A stretch of DNA of 64,000 nucleotides from CBFHSF01 sp965661055 (GCA_965661055.1 CBFICS010000013.1:6043-70042); one strand, 5' to 3'; counted from the first letter of the stretch, positions 7,414 through 16,998 are shown. A program made the numbers and translations. The notes: generated from the letters alone by a model not told the origin.

Positions 7414-9416
7414 GGGGTAATCATTTTTTCGAACTCAGATTCGGTTAGTATGGGTATTTCTAATTCTTCTGCTTTTTTTCTTTTTGACGGACCAAGGCCT
7501 TCTCCGGCTAATACATAACTAGTTTTTTTACTAATTGACCCGACATTTTTACCACCGTGCTTTTCTATCAACGCTTTTAGCTCATCTCTGCTATGTCTTT
7601 CAAACACTCCAGAAATAACAATAGATAAGCCCGCCAATGAGTCAGAGCCTCCTTCTTCCTCTACTAGTGTAAATGAAAGTCCGGCGGATTTTAATTTTTC
7701 TATGCGCTCCAAGTTTTGGGGCTGACCAAAAAACTCAATGACAGACCGAGCAATGACTTCCCCTATTTCATCTACGGCGATTAACGTATCAAAATCCGCG
7801 GAAGCGATGGCATCAATATTTTTAAAGTGTTTTGCTAATTTCTTGGCAACGGTCTCTCCTACATATCTAATACCTAGGGCATAAAGAACCCGCTCAAATG
7901 GTATTTCTTTGGACTTTTCAATCCCTAAAATGGCATTCTCGGCAGACTTTTCTGCAAAGCGTTCAAGTCCTAAAATTTGATCTTGGGTAAGGCGGTACAA
8001 ATCTGAATAATCAGAAACCAATTCACTGCGATATAACAGGTCTATCGTTTCACTGCCTAGTCCCTCAATATCCATTGCCTTTCTAGAAATGAAGTGCTCT
8101 AATTTTCCTTTTTGTTGCGGAGGACAACTTACTTCGTTAGGACAGTAATGCAGGGCCTCACCCTCTCTTCTAATAAGAGGTGTATTACATTCAGGACAAT
8201 GAGTGGCATACACAATGGGTTTCGCGGTTTCGTGCCTTTTGGTGTAATCTACCCCAACTACTTTAGGAATTATCTCCCCTCCTTTTTCTACAAATACCTC
8301 GTCTTTCTCGTACAGTCCAAGCTTTTCTATTTGGTCTTGATTGTAAAGACTGGCTCTTTTCACTGTGGTACCCGCTAATAAAACAGGCTTTAAATTAGCC
8401 ACTGGGGTAATGGCCCCCGTCCTTCCTACTTGATAGGTGACTTTCTCTAAAATCGTTGAAACCCTTTCAGCTTTAAACTTATAGGAGATGGCCCATCTTG
8501 GGAATTTTGACGTAAAGCCTAAGGCTTCTTGCTGTTCGTAGTTATTAACCTTGATTACAATACCATCAATTTCAAAAGGCAATTGGTGTCTATTTTCATC
8601 CCAATAATTGATAAACTCAAAGATTTCATCAATATTTTTTGCCCTTTTTAAAAGCCCGTCTTTTTCACTAGGCACTTTAAATCCCCATTCAGCAGCTTTT
8701 TGAATGCTTTCATAATGGCTTTTAAAGCGGTTGTCACCGGTTAAAACGTAATATAAATAAGTGTCTAGCGGTCGGGTTGCCACCACACTACTATCTTGCA
8801 TTTTTAAACTACCCGAGGCACTATTTCTAGGATTTGCAAAAGGCTCAAGACCGTCAGCAACACGGCTTTCATTTAATTCTGAAAACCCTTGAAGAGTCAT
8901 AAAGATCTCTCCCCGAATTTCGAAATCATCCGGAGAGCCTTCTCCTCTTAATTCAAGCGGAACCGTATTTATGGTCCTTACATTGGTAGAAATGTCATCT
9001 CCTTGGGTTCCATCACCACGAGTTACGGCTTGGTGATATTTCCCATTTTTATAAGAAATACCAATAGCGGCCCCATCATATTTTAATTCACAAATAAACT
9101 CTACAGGCTCTTCAATCACTTTTTGGATGCGCTCAATAAAATCGGCGACTTCTTCTCGGTTGTAGGTATTTGACAAAGAAAGCATCGGGTAGCGATGTTT
9201 TACCGTTTCAAATCCCTTAACCACGTCCCCTCCCACTCTTTGAGTGGGTGAGTTTTCACTTTTAAACTCAGGATTTTCCTCCTCGAGTTTTTCTAACTCC
9301 TTTAATTTTTGATCAAATTCAAAATCAGAAATCGTTGGTGAATCTAAAATGTAATACTGGTAATTGTACTCATTCAATTCTTTCCGTAAGGCTTCTATTT
9401 GGTCCTTTGAATTCAT
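7410..9416 (-). CDS. ligA: NAD-dependent DNA ligase LigA
   Basis: Seals nicks in replication and repair using NAD. At 668 aa it is the usual length. The adenylated lysine is K112 in CELKYDGAA. The order is Ia plus adenylation domain, OB fold, a four-cysteine zinc finger (CPECNTP and YCPNEVSCP), helix-hairpin-helix repeats (for example GLGSETIDLL and ALGIRYVGETVAKKL), and a C-terminal BRCT domain (GLSIVISGVFERHSRDEL). It overlaps the next gene by 4 bp, so ligA leads a run of ligA, the DUF6913-like gene, dapA and ftnA. Confidence 0.97.
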   Translation of the reverse strand: MNSKDQIEALRKELNEYNYQYYILDSPTISDFEFDQKLKELEKLEEENPEFKSENSPTQRVGGDVVKGFETVKHRYPMLSLSNTYNREEVADFIERIQKVIEEPVEFICELKYDGAAIGISYKNGKYHQAVTRGDGTQGDDISTNVRTINTVPLELRGEGSPDDFEIRGEIFMTLQGFSELNESRVADGLEPFANPRNSASGSLKMQDSSVVATRPLDTYLYYVLTGDNRFKSHYESIQKAAEWGFKVPSEKDGLLKRAKNIDEIFEFINYWDENRHQLPFEIDGIVIKVNNYEQQEALGFTSKFPRWAISYKFKAERVSTILEKVTYQVGRTGAITPVANLKPVLLAGTTVKRASLYNQDQIEKLGLYEKDEVFVEKGGEIIPKVVGVDYTKRHETAKPIVYATHCPECNTPLIRREGEALHYCPNEVSCPPQQKGKLEHFISRKAMDIEGLGSETIDLLYRSELVSDYSDLYRLTQDQILGLERFAEKSAENAILGIEKSKEIPFERVLYALGIRYVGETVAKKLAKHFKNIDAIASADFDTLIAVDEIGEVIARSVIEFFGQPQNLERIEKLKSAGLSFTLVEEEGGSDSLAGLSIVISGVFERHSRDELKALIEKHGGKNVGSISKKTSYVLAGEGLGPSKRKKAEELEIPILTESEFEKMITP

Positions 9417-9465
9417 GGTGGTTATTTGGTGCTAAAGTAATATTATCACTCAGAGGATAACGAAT

Positions 9466-10299
9466 TTATTCAGCCGATTTTTGAGCAATAATAATACGAT
9501 TTTTATCGCTAAGATCTTTGATTATTTCGGATGATTTCCATGGAGAATTAGCAAACAATTCTAGGGTTTCAGGACCTAACTCTTCGTGAATCTCTAAAAA
9601 CAATTTTCCCCCTGGCGCAAGGTATTTGACTGAAAAGGCCTCAATGGCTTTATAAAATTTCAATGGATCGTTATTGGGTACAAAAAGGGCTAATTCCGGA
9701 TCATAATCCAATACATTGCTATCCATAAACTCCTTGTCTTTTTCAGGAATATATGGCGGATTTGACACTATGTGATCAAAGGTTGGGTACTCTTTTTTAG
9801 GATTGAGAATATCGTCTTGAATAAAATCAATATTTGCCTTGAGATTCTCAGCATTTTCACGAGCAATCAACAAGGCTTTTTCAGAAACATCAAGAGCAGA
9901 AACACGCAAACTTGAATGAGCCTTTTTGAGGGATATTGCAATGCAACCGGTTCCGGTACCTATATCTAAAATTAATTGTCCGTCTTCAGCATGATGAAGC
10001 ACCCACTGAACCAATTCTTCAGTTTCGGGTCTGGGGACCAACGTATCTTTAGTCACTTTAAAGAGGTGCTGGTAGAAAAAAGCCAGTCCGGTAACATGTT
10101 GCACTGGCATTCCCTGATTGAGCTTTACAATAGCCTCCTCTAAAATCTTAACTTGATCTTCAGAAAGCTTGTTTTCAACACCTTGCAATTCAGACTTTTT
10201 CATTCCGAAAAGGTCTTCCATAACAATAAAATACAGTTGAAATGCCTCTCGTTCAGAGTACCTTTCGGCGAGTTTATTTGAAAAATCTATGGGTTTCAT
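9466..10299 (-). CDS. prmC: Release factor glutamine methyltransferase PrmC (HemK)
   Basis: Methylates the glutamine of the GGQ loop of release factors 1 and 2 with S-adenosylmethionine. The SAM loop is ILDIGTGTGCIAISL and the catalytic signature is VSNPPYIP. The N-terminal helical domain that grips the release factor is present, giving 277 aa. It is divergent from ribD across a 46-bp gap that carries a -7 box for each side. No partner in the window suggests a special role. Confidence 0.95.
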   Translation of the reverse strand: MKPIDFSNKLAERYSEREAFQLYFIVMEDLFGMKKSELQGVENKLSEDQVKILEEAIVKLNQGMPVQHVTGLAFFYQHLFKVTKDTLVPRPETEELVQWVLHHAEDGQLILDIGTGTGCIAISLKKAHSSLRVSALDVSEKALLIARENAENLKANIDFIQDDILNPKKEYPTFDHIVSNPPYIPEKDKEFMDSNVLDYDPELALFVPNNDPLKFYKAIEAFSVKYLAPGGKLFLEIHEELGPETLELFANSPWKSSEIIKDLSDKNRIIIAQKSAE

Positions 10300-10303
10300 G
10301 TCA

Positions 10304-10311
10304 CAAATATA
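10304..10311 (-). promoter_or_regulatory. -7 promoter box for prmC
   Basis: Minus strand TATATTTG, a full match to TAnnTTTG, only 4 bp before the prmC ATG. Transcription would begin at or inside the start codon, implying a leaderless message, or the true start is further in. No TTG -33 box is evident. Confidence 0.4.
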
Positions 10312-10331
10312 GTTACCTAAAAATTAGAAGT

Positions 10332-10339
10332 TACCTTTG
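10332..10339 (+). promoter_or_regulatory. -7 promoter box for ribD
   Basis: TACCTTTG, a full match to the Bacteroidota -7 consensus, ending 6 bp before the ribD ATG. Together with the prmC box it forms a very compact divergent promoter pair. Confidence 0.45.
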
Positions 10340-10345
10340 TTCTCG

Positions 10346-11332
10346 ATGACTCACGAAAATTATATGCGAAGAGCCCTAGAATTGGCTCAATTAGGCGCCG
10401 GCAGGGTTTCTCCCAATCCATTGGTAGGCTCGGTAATCGTCAAAGACGACACCATTATTGGTGAGGGTTGGCATCAAAAAGCGGGACAACCCCATGCTGA
10501 AGTCAATGCCATACGCTCAGTAAAAAACTCATCTGATCTTTTAGCGGCAAGAATTTACGTGAATTTAGAACCTTGCGCCCACTTTGGCAAGACGCCCCCA
10601 TGCAGTGATTTGATCATTGAAAAACAAATTCCGGAAGTGTTTATTGGTTGTGTAGATCCTTTTTCTGAAGTAGCTGGAAAGGGAATTGAAAAGCTAAAAA
10701 AAGCGGGAATAAAGGTTACGGTAGGAGTTTTGGAAAAGGAATCACTATTTATTAACCGCAGATTTTTCACCTTCCACACCAAAAGTCGTCCTTACATTAT
10801 TTTAAAATGGGCAGAGTCTATTGACGGATATATGGATGCAGAAAGAGCTTCTGGAGAAACGGGATCTATTGCAATTAGTGGTCCTGCGGCAAAAAGAATC
10901 ACCCATCGTTGGAGGTCAGAAGAAGATGCCATTCTCATCGGGGCCAATACCTTGAGAACAGATAATCCGGGACTTGATGTCCGAGAAGTTGATGGCACAT
11001 CGCCTATTCCAATAATAATTTCAAAAAGCGGAAAGTTACCCAGTGAAAGTCGCCTACTAAACAACCCAAAAACACTGATTTACACTGGTTATGATTTAAC
11101 TTGGAACCAGGTATTTGAAGACCTTTACGAAAAGGGAATTCAAAGCGTATTAGTAGAAGGCGGACAGAAAACCCATCAGTCTTTATTGGATCAAGGTTGG
11201 GCCGACGAAGTGAGAATATGGATGGCTGATAAAATAATAAACAAAGGTCTTAAGGCGCCTGTGATTGACCGTAGTGGATTTCAATCTCAAAGTGTTGGTG
11301 AAGATCTGTTACTGATAAAAAAAATAGGTTAA
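10346..11332 (+). CDS. ribD: Riboflavin synthesis deaminase/reductase RibD
   Basis: Two-step enzyme: the N-terminal zinc deaminase and the C-terminal reductase act in series on the pyrimidine intermediate of riboflavin synthesis. Zinc ligands are visible in HAEVNAI and EPCAHFGKTPPC. The reductase half begins around PYIILKWAESIDGYMD. I chose the ATG at 10346 (328 aa, MTHENYMRRAL) because it matches the family N-terminus; an upstream TTG at 10337 lies inside the -7 box. The stop overlaps the ATG of the next gene (TAATG). No other rib gene is nearby. Confidence 0.95.
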   Translation: MTHENYMRRALELAQLGAGRVSPNPLVGSVIVKDDTIIGEGWHQKAGQPHAEVNAIRSVKNSSDLLAARIYVNLEPCAHFGKTPPCSDLIIEKQIPEVFIGCVDPFSEVAGKGIEKLKKAGIKVTVGVLEKESLFINRRFFTFHTKSRPYIILKWAESIDGYMDAERASGETGSIAISGPAAKRITHRWRSEEDAILIGANTLRTDNPGLDVREVDGTSPIPIIISKSGKLPSESRLLNNPKTLIYTGYDLTWNQVFEDLYEKGIQSVLVEGGQKTHQSLLDQGWADEVRIWMADKIINKGLKAPVIDRSGFQSQSVGEDLLLIKKIG

Positions 11333-11937
11333 TGGCTTTAGAAGACAACTTTAAAACCATAGAAAAAACCAGCGAAGGACTTTTTAAAGACAGGGGCAGT
11401 AAGTTTTTTGGCTATGCCCTACCCATGACCGATGAGTCTGAACTCAAAGAGTTTATTGATCAATTAAAAAAAGAACATCACAACGCCAGACATTTTTGTT
11501 ATGCGTTTAGAATAAATCCTGAGGATGAATATTACCGCGCCAATGACGACGGTGAGCCCTCAAATTCAGCAGGCACTCCGATTTTAAACCAAATTCTAAG
11601 CAGCGAACTTTACAATATAGGAATTGTTGTAGTGAGGTATTTTGGAGGCACGAAATTAGGAGTCCCTGGACTTGTCAATGCCTATAAGATGGGTGCTGTT
11701 GCAGCCATTGAGAACGCAAAGTTGATAGATCAGGTAATATCAAAAAAACTGATTATCAATTGTGAATACCAACACCTCAATGAAGTTATGCGTATTATTA
11801 AAAGAGAAGACCTGTCCATTGACCAGCAAAAAATGGGGCTTGATTGCACGCTAACCATGAAAATCCCAAAGAGTGAATTTGATTACAAATTGGCTATCTT
11901 TGAAAAGCTCCACATGATAAATATAGACACTGAGTAG
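11332..11937 (+). CDS. YigZ/IMPACT family protein
   Basis: A 201 aa protein of the UPF0029/IMPACT family, linked in eukaryotes to regulation of translation and of unknown role in bacteria. The family core is clear: HNARHFCYAFRI, then NDDGEPSNSAGTPIL, then VVVRYFGGTKLGVPGL. A C-terminal ferredoxin-like domain (DUF1949) fits residues 135-201. It overlaps ribD by 1 bp and is followed 1 bp later by a secreted protease gene, so the three share a transcript at least in part. Confidence 0.9.
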   Translation: MALEDNFKTIEKTSEGLFKDRGSKFFGYALPMTDESELKEFIDQLKKEHHNARHFCYAFRINPEDEYYRANDDGEPSNSAGTPILNQILSSELYNIGIVVVRYFGGTKLGVPGLVNAYKMGAVAAIENAKLIDQVISKKLIINCEYQHLNEVMRIIKREDLSIDQQKMGLDCTLTMKIPKSEFDYKLAIFEKLHMINIDTE

Positions 11938-11938
11938 C

Positions 11939-13735
11939 ATGAAGAAATTTTTCCTTTCCCTAATATTTTTACCCTCTGTAATGTTTTCACAAAAGGGTAC
12001 CCTTGAAACCTTTACAGGTCCTAGACCCCATGAGTCAACCGAAACACAAAGACTTAAGGCGGAGGTGAATTTTTCAGAAGTTTCTGAGATAGAAATTCTC
12101 AATTGGACGGCCAGTACCTTAAGTCTTTCTCCTTCTGACTTAATGCTGCTTGATCACCAAGAAAGCCCTATGGGGTATCACTTTCACTATCAGCAAACCC
12201 TAAACGGAGTTGAAATTCTTCACAAGAAAATCAAGGTCAACATCGGTAAAGATCGAACAACAACCGTGGTTTTTTACGAAGTAAGTCCTGAGTTAACGAT
12301 CGTGCGTTCAGGTCATCCTACCATGAATCAACTTCCTACTTCTGTTCCTTCTTGGGAAGTCCTCAGTCAAAAGCCGGTGTACTTTGCACAAGGTGATTTG
12401 GCCATTCCTTGTATCCAGTTTACTGTGGAGTCGCCCCTGAAGGATCAAAGAGAATGGACCTTTAACGCTAGTGGTGAATTACTTAACGAGGAGTTAACGA
12501 CCGCCTATTTTCACAATGAAACAGACACCAACATTAGTGTTTCTGTATTCAACCCTGACCCATTAACTACAGCTGGGGTTACTTACGGCGTACCTTACAC
12601 TGATCAAAATGATCAAAACACCACATTATTAGATGCCGAAATGGAAGTTAAAACCATATTGGCAGATTATTCTAATGGATATTTTAATTTGAGTAATTAT
12701 GCCGTAACTATTCAAGACCTTGAAGGTCCATCAGATTCTGCTGTGCAAAATTTAACCGATCAATTTCACTTTAGTAGAAATCAAAACGCCTTTAACCAAG
12801 TCAATGCGTTTTATCACATTACCAAGATGAAAGACCATTTAACGGACATTGGTCACCCTAATTTAATGAACTATAGTATTCCCGTAGATGCCAATGCCTT
12901 TTTTGGTCAAGATAATTCTAGGTTTCAAGCTGAAAGACTATACTTTGGTAATGGCGGTGTTGACGACGCTGAGGATGCCGATGTAATTATCCATGAATAT
13001 GGCCATGCCATTGGTTATAGCGCGGCTCCCGGAACCAACTCTGGTACAGAGAGACGATGTCTTGACGAAGCTAATGGCGATTATTTTGCAGCCTCTTACA
13101 GCAAGTTCATCAATCCATTTGGGTACGAACGCGTATTCTCTTGGGATGGACACAATGAATTTTGGTCTGGTAGATTAGCCAGTAATCCTCAAAATAAAAA
13201 GTACAACAATATTTCATTTGGCTCAAATATATACCAGCATACCGACCTTTGGGCTAGCATGGTAATGGACATTAACACCCAATTGAGTAGAGATACAGCA
13301 GACTTCTTGTTAGCATGTTCTATTTATGGGTATTCTACTAATATGACCTTTGAAGATGCAGCCTTTTTAATTTTGATGTGTGATATTCAAAATTTTGATG
13401 CGGGACACAGAACAGATTTGTGTAGCATTTTTGCTAGTTACGGACTGAACACCCCATGTACCATTGGTATTGCGGAAAGCCTTGATAAGATAGATTATAA
13501 AATATTGTCTACAACCTCTTTTGCTGGAGGTGGCAACGCCATACTAGAATGGAATTCAGAAGAATCTGCCCTTGTAGAGTTTTACAACCTTCAAGGACAA
13601 TTGCTTTCGCAAATGCAAATTGATCCTTCATCAAGCAATACAATTTCTTCAGCAGGATTCAGTTCAGGTATTGTTGTAGCAAGGATTCTAACAGCCTCTG
13701 GCGCAACTGACTTGTTCAGACTAGTGAAACATTAA
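11939..13735 (+). CDS. Secreted zinc metalloprotease (M36/M4-like) with FTP propeptide and T9SS sorting tail
   Basis: A signal peptide is visible (MKKFFLSLIFLPSVMFSQ). An FTP-type propeptide region follows, with GYHFHYQQTLNGVEILH. The active site is IIHEYGHAIGYS: HEYGH supplies two zinc histidines and the catalytic Glu, and DEANGDYFAAS probably gives the third ligand. The C-terminal ~80 residues (ALVEFYNLQGQLLSQ) resemble a T9SS type A sorting domain, so the enzyme is probably exported across the outer membrane. Length 598 aa. M36 (fungalysin) fits better than M4 by the DEANGD spacing, but I cannot settle it. It ends with a 4-bp overlap with the opposite-strand thioesterase. Confidence 0.85.
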   Translation: MKKFFLSLIFLPSVMFSQKGTLETFTGPRPHESTETQRLKAEVNFSEVSEIEILNWTASTLSLSPSDLMLLDHQESPMGYHFHYQQTLNGVEILHKKIKVNIGKDRTTTVVFYEVSPELTIVRSGHPTMNQLPTSVPSWEVLSQKPVYFAQGDLAIPCIQFTVESPLKDQREWTFNASGELLNEELTTAYFHNETDTNISVSVFNPDPLTTAGVTYGVPYTDQNDQNTTLLDAEMEVKTILADYSNGYFNLSNYAVTIQDLEGPSDSAVQNLTDQFHFSRNQNAFNQVNAFYHITKMKDHLTDIGHPNLMNYSIPVDANAFFGQDNSRFQAERLYFGNGGVDDAEDADVIIHEYGHAIGYSAAPGTNSGTERRCLDEANGDYFAASYSKFINPFGYERVFSWDGHNEFWSGRLASNPQNKKYNNISFGSNIYQHTDLWASMVMDINTQLSRDTADFLLACSIYGYSTNMTFEDAAFLILMCDIQNFDAGHRTDLCSIFASYGLNTPCTIGIAESLDKIDYKILSTTSFAGGGNAILEWNSEESALVEFYNLQGQLLSQMQIDPSSSNTISSAGFSSGIVVARILTASGATDLFRLVKH

Positions 13736-14136
13736 AAGAAAGGCTTAAACAGCTTTAAAAAGTCATTTGGAGCTTTAATCGGCCTGCGGGTTTCTGCATC
13801 AACAAATACAAGTTGTACTAATCCAAGAGTTAATAGATCTCCTTGGGCATTGTGAATTTCGTGTTTAAACGTTATTCGTGTCCCCGGAATTTCATCAATT
13901 AAGGTCGTAATGGTTATTTCCTCATCGTAGGTAGCCCCCTTTATATATTTTACTTCTAGTTTTAAAACGGGAAGCATAATTCCTCGGTCTTCAAGAGATC
14001 GGTAGGTGGTACCTAACTGCCTAAGCGCTTCTACCCTACCGATTTCAAAAAATTGAGGATAATTTCCGTAATAAACCACACCCATTTGATCCGTCTCAGC
14101 ATATCTAACACGGAGAGAGGTTGAAGATTTGTACAT
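13732..14136 (-). CDS. YbgC-like acyl-CoA thioesterase (hot-dog fold)
   Basis: A 134 aa 4HBT-type thioesterase that hydrolyses acyl-CoA thioesters. The signature RYAETDQMGVVYYGNYPQFFE carries the catalytic Asp of the 4HBT family. A longer frame begins with TTG at 14166, but the ATG at 14136 (MYKSSTSLRVRY) fits the family. The gene is convergent with the metalloprotease and divergent from dnaA. The true substrate is unknown. Confidence 0.88.
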   Translation of the reverse strand: MYKSSTSLRVRYAETDQMGVVYYGNYPQFFEIGRVEALRQLGTTYRSLEDRGIMLPVLKLEVKYIKGATYDEEITITTLIDEIPGTRITFKHEIHNAQGDLLTLGLVQLVFVDAETRRPIKAPNDFLKLFKPFF

Positions 14137-14363
14137 TATACTGATTTTAAAGGAGTTATATTGCAAACACTGCGATCTAAGGCTTTATGAACGTCTATAA
14201 ATTGAGACAAAAAAACGGAAAAGTCAATAGTATTTTTATTTTTTTTATAACTTTTTTATACACACATTTGTCAATGTAAAAGAGGGCACCACTTTACAAC
14301 TTCGTCTAGTTCGTTCTCCCTTTTTTACCAATCAAATATAACCGTTCAATATTGAAAAGAATA
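14137..14363. promoter_or_regulatory. dnaA upstream region with one DnaA box
   Basis: TTATACACA at 14256-14264 is an exact match to the DnaA box TTATNCACA. It lies about 100 bp before dnaA, in an AT-rich run, so DnaA may control its own gene. Only one box was found, so I do not call an origin of replication. No clear TAnnTTTG box was seen for dnaA. Confidence 0.4.
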
Positions 14364-15797
14364 ATGGAGAAAACAGCTGAATCTGTTTGGACCAACTGTC
14401 TTGATTTTATTAAGGATAACATTAATACCCCAGCATTCAAAACCTGGTTTCTACCGATTCGCCCTCTCAAACTCCAAGGTAAAGTCTTGTCGATTCAAGT
14501 ACCAAGTAAGTTTTTCTATGAATGGCTAGAAGAGCATTACATTAAATTGCTCAAAACAGCTATCACTAGAGAGATGGGTGAAGAAGCGAAACTGGTTTAT
14601 AGCATTGTCATGGAGAACACCTATGGCAACACGAACCCTTACACCGTAAAAATTCCAAGTTCAAATAGAGGTCCTATTAGGAATCCAAAGGTATCAATGC
14701 CTGTGGAAATAGGTGGAAATGAAGGGATAAGAAATCCCTTTGTCATTCCAGGACTCAAAAAGGTTCACGTTGAATCTCAATTAAACCCTAACTACACTTT
14801 TGAAAATTTTGTGGAAGGGGATTGTAACCGATTAGCGAGAAGCGCAGGTTATGCAGTTTCTAACAAACCCGGAGGTACAAGTTTTAATCCCTTGTTAATT
14901 TACGGAGGTGTTGGATTAGGGAAAACGCACCTTGCCCACTCTATTGGGATTGAAATCAAGGACAGGTATCCTGAAAAGACCGTATTATTTGTTTCGGCAG
15001 AGAAATTCTCTCAACAGTTTATTGATGCCATTAGAAACAATACTAAAAATGACTTTGTCCATTTTTATCAAATGATTGATGTTTTGATAATTGATGATGT
15101 ACAAAGTTTCTCGGGCAAGGAAAAAACACAAGACGTATTCTTTGAAATATTTAACCACCTACATCAGCACGGAAAACAGGTTGTTTTAACTTCTGATCGT
15201 GCACCGGTTGACATGCAAGGAATGGAGCAAAGATTGCTTTCTAGGTTTAAATGGGGTTTAAGTGCAGACCTTCAAACACCTGATCTTGAGACGCGTATTG
15301 CTATTTTGATGAAAAAACTATACGCCGATGGTATAGAGATGCCAGAGGATGTTATTGAATATTTGGCCTACTCCATCAACTCAAACATTAGAGAGTTAGA
15401 AGGCGCATTAATCTCTTTGTTAGCTCAGAGTTCTTTGAACAAAAAGAAGATTACTGTTGAGTTAGCTAAGCAGATGATTGACAAGTTTGTCAAGAACACT
15501 ACCCGAGAAATATCTATTGATTACATTCAAAAAATTGTTTGTGATTACTTTGATATGCCCATAGACTTGTTAAAGTCAAAAACTCGTAAAAGAGAAATTG
15601 TTCAAGCGAGACAGCTTACGATGTACTTCGCAAAACAATTGACCAAAAACTCTTTGGCAACCATTGGCGCCCAATGTGGAAATAAAGATCACGCTACGGT
15701 ATTACACGCCTGCCGAACCGTTAATAACCTATCAGAAACGGATAAGCGATTTAAGGTGTATGTAGAAGATCTTAGAAAGAAGCTTACATTAGCCTAA
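14364..15797 (+). CDS. dnaA: Chromosomal replication initiator DnaA
   Basis: AAA+ protein that binds DnaA boxes and opens the origin. In order: domain I for helicase contacts, a linker, the ATPase domain with Walker A GGVGLGKTH and Walker B LIIDDVQ, and domain IV with the DNA-binding signature CGNKDHATVLHACRTV. I chose the ATG at 14364 (MEKTAESVWTNC; 477 aa) over a TTG four codons earlier. It ends at a hairpin terminator. Its neighbours are unrelated, and the common dnaN/recF partners are absent, as in many Bacteroidota. Confidence 0.98.
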   Translation: MEKTAESVWTNCLDFIKDNINTPAFKTWFLPIRPLKLQGKVLSIQVPSKFFYEWLEEHYIKLLKTAITREMGEEAKLVYSIVMENTYGNTNPYTVKIPSSNRGPIRNPKVSMPVEIGGNEGIRNPFVIPGLKKVHVESQLNPNYTFENFVEGDCNRLARSAGYAVSNKPGGTSFNPLLIYGGVGLGKTHLAHSIGIEIKDRYPEKTVLFVSAEKFSQQFIDAIRNNTKNDFVHFYQMIDVLIIDDVQSFSGKEKTQDVFFEIFNHLHQHGKQVVLTSDRAPVDMQGMEQRLLSRFKWGLSADLQTPDLETRIAILMKKLYADGIEMPEDVIEYLAYSINSNIRELEGALISLLAQSSLNKKKITVELAKQMIDKFVKNTTREISIDYIQKIVCDYFDMPIDLLKSKTRKREIVQARQLTMYFAKQLTKNSLATIGAQCGNKDHATVLHACRTVNNLSETDKRFKVYVEDLRKKLTLA

Positions 15798-15802
15798 AAT
15801 AT

Positions 15803-15826
15803 AGCCCCGATTGTATCGGGGCTTTT
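15803..15826 (+). terminator. Rho-independent terminator after dnaA
   Basis: Stem AGCCCCGAT/ATCGGGGCT with a TGT loop followed by TTTT. It sits 6 bp after the dnaA stop. Confidence 0.85.
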
Positions 15827-15848
15827 CATTTTCAAATGCTGTAGTAGA

Positions 15849-16301
15849 ATGAAAATATTAATGGTTTGTTTAGGAAACATCTGTCGGTCACCTATGGCAG
15901 AAGGAATTCTAAAAGAAAAGTCTCAACACCTGAACTGGACAATTGACAGTGCAGGCACATCATCAGTGCATGAAGGAGAAACGCCGGACTACAGAGCTGT
16001 AAAAACTCTTCGTCAGCATGACATTGATATTTCAAAACAAAAATCAAGGCCCTTTTCTCTTGCAGATTTTTCGGAATTTGATTTGATTCTCACTATGGAC
16101 AATTCAAATTTTGAAAAGGTCATTTCATTGGCTCCTTCAGTAGAAGCGTCCAAAAAAGTGAAAAGAATTTTAGATTTTATTTATCCTGACCAACAAGAAG
16201 AAGTGCCAGACCCTTATTATGGTGGTGACAGTGGATTTGATTCTGTATATTCACTACTTGATAGAGCCACTGACAAAATAATTGAACAGTATGGAGAATA
16301 A
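15849..16301 (+). CDS. Low-molecular-weight protein-tyrosine phosphatase
   Basis: A 150 aa cysteine phosphatase. The P-loop is CLGNICRSP with nucleophile Cys7 and Arg13 (CX5R). The general acid is the Asp of PDPYYGG. Members act on phosphotyrosine proteins, often regulating exopolysaccharide kinases, but no kinase gene is near. Its end overlaps the start of the next gene by 11 bp. The start MKILMVCLGN is typical. Confidence 0.92.
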   Translation: MKILMVCLGNICRSPMAEGILKEKSQHLNWTIDSAGTSSVHEGETPDYRAVKTLRQHDIDISKQKSRPFSLADFSEFDLILTMDNSNFEKVISLAPSVEASKKVKRILDFIYPDQQEEVPDPYYGGDSGFDSVYSLLDRATDKIIEQYGE

Positions 16302-16998
16302 GGGCAAACTGTACTTAATCCCAAGCTTAATGGGAGACACGGAACCTTTAGAGGTTTTACCGCTTAGTATTAAGAAGGTAATAGACATGTGTGACCATTT
16401 TGTGGTAGAAAATGAAAAATCTGCACGTCATTTTATTAAAAAAGTTTTGCCGTCAAAGTCACAACCTGACTTGATTCTAAGCGTACTTAATAAGTACACA
16501 GAACCCCAAGAATACGTAGATTTTTTAAAACCTTGTCTAGAGGGAATTCACGTGGGAGTTATTTCTGAAGCTGGAGCTCCTTGTGTAGCTGATCCGGGTA
16601 GCGAGTTGGTAAGAATAGCTCATGACAAAGGAATTCGCGTAGTTCCCTTAGTAGGCCCCTCCTCTATTCTATTAGCCTTAATGGCCAGTGGTATGAATGG
16701 ACAGAATTTTGCTTTTTCAGGATACCTACCCATTGAGAAGCACCCGAGAAAGAAACAAATTAGGTTTCTTGAGAAACAGTCGCAAAAAGGGCAAACTCAA
16801 ATCTTTATGGAGACTCCATACCGCAACCTAAAACTCTTTCAAGACCTATTAGACGTGTGTGAGTCAGAAACGCGCTTATGCCTTGCAACAGACATCACAA
16901 CGCCCGCTGAGGCCATTTATACGAAGACCATATCAGAGTGGAGAAAGGTTACCCCAAACATTGAAAAACGTCCGACTATATTTATTCTTCAAGGGTGA
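16291..16998 (+). CDS. RsmI-like tetrapyrrole-methylase-family SAM methyltransferase
   Basis: A 235 aa SAM-dependent methylase of the RsmI/tetrapyrrole methylase fold. GKLYLIPSLMGD at the start, EAGAPCVADPGSELV and VPLVGPSSILLALMASGMNG are the RsmI-type motifs. RsmI methylates C1402 of 16S rRNA; this short version without the usual C-terminal extension is common in Bacteroidota and its target is not certain. I chose the ATG at 16291 (MENKGKLY) because the earlier TTG only adds three residues. It overlaps the phosphatase gene by 11 bp. Confidence 0.82.
   Translation: MENKGKLYLIPSLMGDTEPLEVLPLSIKKVIDMCDHFVVENEKSARHFIKKVLPSKSQPDLILSVLNKYTEPQEYVDFLKPCLEGIHVGVISEAGAPCVADPGSELVRIAHDKGIRVVPLVGPSSILLALMASGMNGQNFAFSGYLPIEKHPRKKQIRFLEKQSQKGQTQIFMETPYRNLKLFQDLLDVCESETRLCLATDITTPAEAIYTKTISEWRKVTPNIEKRPTIFILQG

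Noticed and set aside
14167..14363. Origin of replication next to dnaA
   Set aside because: Only one DnaA box and no box cluster or dnaN neighbour; skew cannot be judged from one window.
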